Source: Cephalothrix simula (lineage: Eukaryota; Nemertea; Palaeonemertea; Archinemertea; Cephalotrichidae). Taken from it: a stretch of 12,933 bases of DNA. The notes beneath the pieces are model-generated. The model did no database searches. It had not been told where the DNA came from and saw only the letters and a list, made by a program, of their open reading frames with translations. Both the position numbers and the translations under genes were made by a program. The DNA lies in contig JAXIUW010056674.1 in NCBI GenBank assembly GCA_035591015.1, positions 1-12,933 on the forward strand, given 5' to 3'. Below, piece after piece: positions 8,246 to 12,933 of the stretch (the first letter of the stretch is position 1; the number at the start of each line of letters is the position of its first letter).

Positions 8246-9212
8246 TGATGAATTTTTGATTATTAACCAATGATATAGTGGGATTTAAGATCATTTAAAG
8301 TGAAATAAATTGTTGAAAACGCATCGTATTTTTACAATATGTCTCAAAATATCTTTTAGAAACATGATTTTGACAATTTAAACTAGATTTATTTTCAAAA
8401 GTTCTATAGAAAATTGTTTAATTTATTGCCCTGTATTTTAAAAAAAAATTGAAGCTGTATGCTCAGGTCAAATGCATACAATCATAAAACATCTTGGTTA
8501 AGAATTAAGAAGAATTTGCATCGAATTTTGTTTCGGATATACGTGTAATATTATAATAACTATTACTAAAACAATATAAGATATAAATTTTTTATAAATA
8601 TGACTAATTAATTCATAAACTTTCCCTTTTAATTGGAAAACCAGGAAACGTAATCGGAATTATACTATTGATGAATCGATTAAAAATATTTTATGATAAA
8701 AAAATAATTAAATCCCCCATATTCATCATTAATTACATCCGTTATCAAGTCGTAAGGTGATAAACATATATATGTATACATATATAGTATAATTATATTT
8801 GGCGTTATTTATAAACGGTAATTAATAATTAATTGTAATGGGCAATTGAGTGTTAAGAAATTATTTGTCATTTATTTATCGCATGTGTTTCTGGCATCTG
8901 TTTTTATTTAAATTTTGTCGCTGGATTTTCATCTGCGCTGATCATCCTTCTGCCGGGACAGCTGACTAATAAATGCACACGGCCTAGGAGTAGGACATGA
9001 GGATATGTCCGGAAAACCGCAGATGTAATTCACGGCAGATGATCCGGTAAGCAGACGTCCGTTGTATCAGGTATATAACAGGTGAATTAATTAAAGGGCA
9101 CAAGTATATCACCAAGAATTCATGGATTCTTGATATCACTGACGATCATAAAATTAAAAAATGAATACAGATATTAATTGAGCTTATTTATAAAATTGCC
9201 ATTCAAATTTAT
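8246..9212. other. AT-rich stretch, no gene seen
   Basis: Very A/T-rich, with a 20-nt perfect palindrome TATATATGTATACATATATA at 8767-8786 and many TAATTA-type words (8820-8845). A somewhat richer patch at about 8940-9060 contains GGACAT/ATGTCC inverted over 18 bp (near 8993-9010). Nothing here looks coding. Confidence 0.45.
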
Positions 9213-9285
9213 CATGTGCGTGTTTACATTGGGTAGAATATTGCACATCATGTGCGATATTCTACCAAATTGTAAACATACACAC
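9213..9285. repeat. Long near-perfect palindrome centred at 9249
   Basis: The left arm from about 9213 and right arm to about 9285 are inverted copies with only a few mismatches and one single-base gap. The centre is GCACAT-C-ATGTGC (9243-9255), leaving a spacer of one base. GTAGAATAT and TGTTTACA pair with ATATTCTAC and TGTAAACA. It could extrude as a cruciform or fold as an RNA hairpin; it may be a foldback element. The open frame crossing it is a by-product of the symmetry. Confidence 0.85.
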
Positions 9286-9355
9286 AAACACCCCGTTTCC
9301 TAACCCTACCATAAGGAAATATAAATGAAAAACCCAAAAAATTATAGGTAAAAAT

Positions 9356-9467
9356 CGAGGGGTCGGACACCCGGCAAAATTTTGTACTGGATTTTTTTAT
9401 TCGGATTGCTGATTTTTTCGGCATTTTTGAAATTTTGTACCGGATTTTTTCGGTGTCCGACCCCTCG
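9356..9467. mobile_element. 112-bp MITE with 16-bp TIRs and 9-bp target duplication
   Basis: CGAGGGGTCGGACACC (9356-9371) is repeated exactly inverted as GGTGTCCGACCCCTCG (9452-9467). The element is flanked by identical direct copies of GGTAAAAAT (9347-9355 and 9468-9476), as expected for a target-site duplication. The interior has no coding capacity and holds a direct repeat of TTTTGTAC(T/C)GGATTTTTT (from about 9382 and about 9433). A 9-bp duplication is typical of Mutator-like elements and also seen with Merlin-type transposons; the superfamily cannot be settled from one copy. Perfect ends suggest a fairly recent insertion. Confidence 0.8.
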
Positions 9468-9476
9468 GGTAAAAAT

Positions 9477-9676
9477 CGCATGCTCAACCCTAATTTCCCC
9501 AACATTTATTGCCAAAAAAATACGTGAAATGTTAAAATTAAAATTTTTTCGAATTTTTTTTATGTAGGCCTATAGTTACGATTTTTAGGATATTTTTTGA
9601 CATTATAGGCGATTTTTTGGGGTTTTACGCAGTTTATTTCAATAAACGTTACCTCACCTCAGCTTTGCCCGCTTCA
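9477..9676. other. T-rich non-coding stretch
   Basis: Poly-T-rich DNA with the word TAGGCCTATAG near 9567; no gene or boundary is visible. Confidence 0.4.
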
Positions 9677-9722
9677 CGTTGATCGCGCACACTGGAGAGA
9701 GGGGGGGGGGGGGTGATCAACG
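9677..9722. repeat. G13 homopolymer inside a short inverted repeat
   Basis: CGTTGATC (9677-9684) is inverted exactly as GATCAACG (9715-9722), enclosing a run of 13 G (9701-9713). The run is slippage-prone and its length in the assembly may be wrong. Confidence 0.7.
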
Positions 9723-10472
9723 GTCTTTTAAAACAAGACTAGGTTTTACCGAGGGTTTTACGTCACTTTTTACCGAATTCACCAATTTTATTTTGCTTTT
9801 TGGGATTTTTCTTGATCTTTTAATGGAACATGCGGTCGAAACATTAATTAAGGCATTAAAGCATTAAATAAATGGAAAAAAACAAACAATTTAACAAGAG
9901 GATTTTAATAGGTCTTGCAAGACCTTGCTTGATATATTGATGAGCTATAAATGACCTGCCTTGCGTTGTGCGTGACAAATATTCATCTTAAAAACTTATA
10001 CCAATATTTTTTATTAATAAAATCATAAATATAATCTTTTCAATGTTTTTTTTGCAAGCTCAGTTTCGCTGGTAGTCACGAAACAACGCTGCTGTAATAA
10101 AAAAACTATCTCTGCTACTGAATGTGTAAGGTAACAAAACGGTTAAGTAATGATAATTGTTAATGGCAACGGCCTAGTTCTTTTTTCACAAAAAAAAAAT
10201 GAAAATTAAAATTGATGGTACGGTTTCTTATTAGATCATGAAGTCTGTTTGGTTTAGTTTAATGTCGCGGGATGCTCATGGGTAAGATTTTGGCGTAGCC
10301 CGCCCTTTCCGGGTATACCTCTCATACAAATGGTTTTTTGATCTTGGTAACTGGAAACAAAAACATTTGAGGTTTCAGAGACCCCTAACATGTATCGTAC
10401 TGATGCGCGACTCGTATTCCTCAAGGCAGACGTGCAATAAATGTTTTATTTACATATAATCTCGCTTTTATC
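9723..10472. other. Non-coding stretch with a 16-nt palindrome
   Basis: No gene is visible. AGGTCTTGCAAGACCT at 9910-9925 is a perfect palindrome. A moderately GC-rich patch lies at about 10265-10320 and about 10395-10435 without open frames of note. Confidence 0.4.
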
Positions 10473-10813
10473 GGGGGGGGATCATGGAAAAAATTGACAC
10501 ACACATGGGGGTGGGGATGGGTGTGTGTTGGCTCAAATTACGATTTTTCCTCTCACTTCACTTTTCTTCCCAGCGTTTTTTCTTTATTCTAGGCATTATT
10601 TTCCACATTATTGATGATTTCATACATGTATGACCCCTTTTGAATTGTCTAAGATTGTAAAATTTCCAAAAACTTGAAAAAATTCGAAAAATTTTTCGGA
10701 AAAAATTGGAATTCTTTGGGGGTGGGGTGGTCCAAAAAGAGGAGAAAAAGTGAAATTTGATATTTTTCAGGGGGGTAAGGGGTGGGTCGATCCCCAACCG
10801 GATTTTCACTTTT
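10473..10813 (+). repeat. Cluster of plus-strand G-runs with short inverted repeats
   Basis: G8 at 10473-10480; G5/G4/G3 at 10507-10521 set between ACACACAC (10497-10504) and GTGTGTGT (10521-10528); G5/G4/GG at 10718-10730; G6/G4/G3 at 10770-10786 set between AAAAGTGAAA (10746-10755) and TTTCACTTTT (10804-10813). CGAAAAATTTTTCG (10685-10698) is a perfect palindrome. All long runs are on one strand. None fully meets a four-run G-quadruplex rule within one short stretch. Confidence 0.55.
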
Positions 10814-10990
10814 ATACCATGCGTGTATGTAAATATTTTCCTCGACTTATTTTCCCCTGCTTTTTATACAAAAATATTGGTAAAGTATATATCGATAAAT
10901 ATTGATTTAAAAAGGAATTTAATTGATTTTTTTGGGGTCTAGCTCCGTGTAGATGGGTTAAGTTTTAAAAAATATTTGTTAAAATTTCAG

Positions 10991-11080
10991 GCTTCAATGC
11001 AAATTAGAGACCCCATTAGAAGAAAAAATGAACTCGATGGTGTGAAAAAAATTATCAGGATCTCGGGGTTTTTGGCCAAG
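10991..11080 (+). other. Exon-like 90-nt open segment, function unknown
   Basis: On the plus strand an acceptor-like GTTAAAATTTCAG precedes, and AAG/GTAAAA follows, a 90-nt segment open in phase 0 for 30 codons; the peptide is basic (RDPIRRKNELDGVKK). I recognise no family. Open frames of this length are not rare, the donor is weak, and no partner exon is evident, so this may be chance. Confidence 0.2.
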
Positions 11081-12309
11081 GTAAAATTTAATCCCCACTT
11101 AAAATATTTTCTAAGCTGTTACATAACGTATGTGCGATACATCATAGATCATCATTGCGCATAACGCACCGTGCATGGATACTCCACGCTAAGCGGCTCA
11201 AAGCGTGTAACTCCACATGTCTCTGAGGACTTAAAACTTGTGAAGTGCAAACATCAATGTTATCATTAGTCAAATATTTTGTAATTTTTGTGGTTTTATT
11301 AAAAATGTATTCTACCGGTTATCATCGACGATTACACTTGAAAAATATTTACATTTTATTTTGCGTTGCCGTGCGCCTGTGGTCGGGTTTGATTTATCGG
11401 GGTTGCTATGTAAAATAATGATAAATAAGCCTAAGCTTTTTATTTGGTGTCAAATTTTAATTGTTTCATATTTTAATAGAATCCCGTAGAAATGAAATTC
11501 CATTTATTAATTGCGATATCCGTTGTATTTTAGGCCTATTGGTTGCTGGGTTCTTCGCTAGTTTCATTTCAATGAAAAACAGTGAAAAATAATGACAATA
11601 GGCTATTTAATTTGTTAAAATTCAGCGGCAAACTTCCCGATAATTATCACAAGGGTTCACCTGTAACTAGCTTCTCTAAAGACATGCGTAGAGCCATTGT
11701 GTTTAGATTTCCTTACAGGTTATTTCTATTTAGACATTTGCCGTTGCCATGTGCCTTTAGATAAAAGGCTATGTCTTGGCTTCTTTGGCCCTTTCTAATT
11801 GAAATTTGATCAAGGATGTCAATGGCATATGCCGTAGAGGAAAAATATTTTTGTCTATTTTAAAAATTCTTAATGTCTTTGCTTATAAACGCACTTTAAG
11901 AAATAGGAACATGGGATTTATCATTAATGACATTTATGTTGTTAATTTCTGCGAATTCCTTTTGTGCAAAAATTAAAAGGCAGACAAAAGATATAACTAA
12001 TATTAAAGCGGATAAAAGCTATTCTTAAATTTTTTGTACCTATGCGGGTAAATCTTAAAATTGTAGACATATTTTGTCCCGGTATTTTGTACATGTATCT
12101 GTCAGCAATTATCATTTTTATCTGATACTATGTTAAAGGTTTTCCTTTTTTGAATTTTTTAGATCTCACCTCTGCATGTACCTGCTGAATTCTTTAAATT
12201 ATAACTAGCTAAAGAAATGTGTAACTCTATTGGTATAAAATTTTAAATCCCATCTTATTTACAAATGTGAAGTAAGTAATAAGATTTGGCAATGAGATAA
12301 GACAATAAC
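11081..12309. other. Non-coding stretch, no gene seen
   Basis: AT-rich DNA with a slightly CpG-richer patch at about 11135-11215, where CACGCT and AGCGTG form a loose inverted pair and ACTCCAC occurs twice. Short open frames at 10976-11164 and 11582-11764 have no recognisable features beyond the segment described at 10991. Confidence 0.4.
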
Positions 12310-12933
12310 ATTTGATGCAGAATTCGCGAATCGCGTATCAATCCATAGGTCGCGAATCCGGGCGCGACTCGCCTATCCGCAAGTTAGGGCATACGTTATT
12401 CGCGTATCCGTAAGTCGCGCATTCGAAGGACCCGTATACCATTCCTACACATGTAAGTCGTCAAATTTAACCAAGGCCCAATTGCTGTACTTCACGTGAT
12501 TTCGAGTATCAGAAAGTCGCGAATCAGCAAATTGCGTATTCGCATGTCGCGTAAAATCCGTACGGTACGTTGTAAAATTTTACCAAGACCTGGCCGTTCA
12601 AGTCGCGAATCGCATATCCGCAAAATAGGGAATACGGATTCGCATTCCACTAGTTATGATCCAGTTATGGAATACGCGATTCGCGTATCCGCAAGTCACT
12701 TATTCGCATGTCGCTAATTCGTTAACTGTAAAACTTGACCAAGACCTGGATGTAAATCCGTGAATCGCAGATCCGCAAGTCGGACATTCGCATGACGCGT
12801 ATGGCTAAGTTGAACTACGTCCGAAAGTAGATAAGAGAAGATGCGAACACAGCTTCTTCCTATCCGAGTTAAGATGCTAATTCGATAATATGCGAATACG
12901 GCTTCGTTCGTGAAGCTGCGTATCTGAAAGTCG
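12310..12933 (+). repeat. CpG-rich satellite array, right copy (runs off the window)
   Basis: The array is built from 7-8 nt steps of the type TCGCGAA-TCGCGTA-TCCGCAAG-TCGC-ATTCGCATG, repeated with drift. A spacer ending ACCAAGACCTGG recurs at 12582-12593 and 12738-12749 (156 bp apart), with a diverged copy from 12470. At the far end ATGCGAACACAGCTTC (12841) and ATGCGAATACGGCTTC (12890) repeat 49 bp apart, the second followed by an imperfect hairpin to 12926. It is homologous to, and in the same orientation as, 40-330. Open frames in it follow from the repeat and are not genes. Confidence 0.8.

Noticed and set aside
8091-8294. 67-codon minus-strand protein in the CpG-rich block
   Set aside because: No recognisable domain, and GC-rich DNA lengthens chance open frames; kept only as part of the candidate promoter or 5' exon block.
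12496-12717. 73-codon plus-strand open frame rich in Arg and Ser
   Set aside because: It lies wholly in the CpG-rich satellite and its composition follows from the TCGCG/TCCGC repeat words.

Overview
The window is animal (metazoan) nuclear DNA. It is AT-rich, roughly one third G+C by eye. It holds one recognisable gene, split by GT-AG introns, surrounded by non-coding DNA with palindromes, a small transposon and a diverged satellite. The gene family (ETS/ELK with a MAP-kinase docking motif and an FxFP motif) is found only in animals. Compact introns, scattered CpG-rich islands and a satellite with a roughly 156-bp period fit an invertebrate, possibly a mollusc or another lophotrochozoan; the phylum is an inference and weakly held.

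Layout. Positions 40-330 are a worn piece of a CpG-rich satellite. From 331 to 1336 comes AT-rich DNA and the probable 3' UTR of the gene. The gene is on the minus strand: a large last coding exon (1337-2349), a 2.5-kb intron, an 81-nt exon (4847-4927), a 1.5-kb intron, and a 58-nt exon (6395-6452) that carries the probable start codon. Its acceptor site at the 5' edge means at least one more, untranslated exon lies upstream (above 6452), possibly in the CpG-rich block at 7910-8245. From 8.2 kb onward there is no convincing gene. That stretch holds a long near-perfect palindrome (9213-9285), a 112-bp MITE with 16-bp terminal inverted repeats and a 9-bp target duplication (9356-9467), G-run clusters (9.7-10.8 kb) and AT-rich filler. 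From 12310 to the end the same satellite family seen at the left edge returns in the same orientation.

The gene encodes a ternary complex factor of the ELK family. The ETS DNA-binding domain lies near the N-terminus, followed by a possible degenerate SRF-binding B-box, two SUMO-type motifs, a basic/hydrophobic MAPK docking motif, a C-box with the ELK1 Ser383-type S-P site, and an FQFP ERK-docking motif. Joining the three exons gives a 371-codon open frame with an in-frame stop upstream of its first ATG. This adds 36 residues ahead of the methionine at which vertebrate ELK proteins begin. I see no undescribed multi-gene system here. The most useful observations are the unannotated upstream coding exons and N-terminal extension, the frame-preserving cassette exon, the MITE, the paired satellite flanks, and two GC-rich islands that nothing obvious explains.
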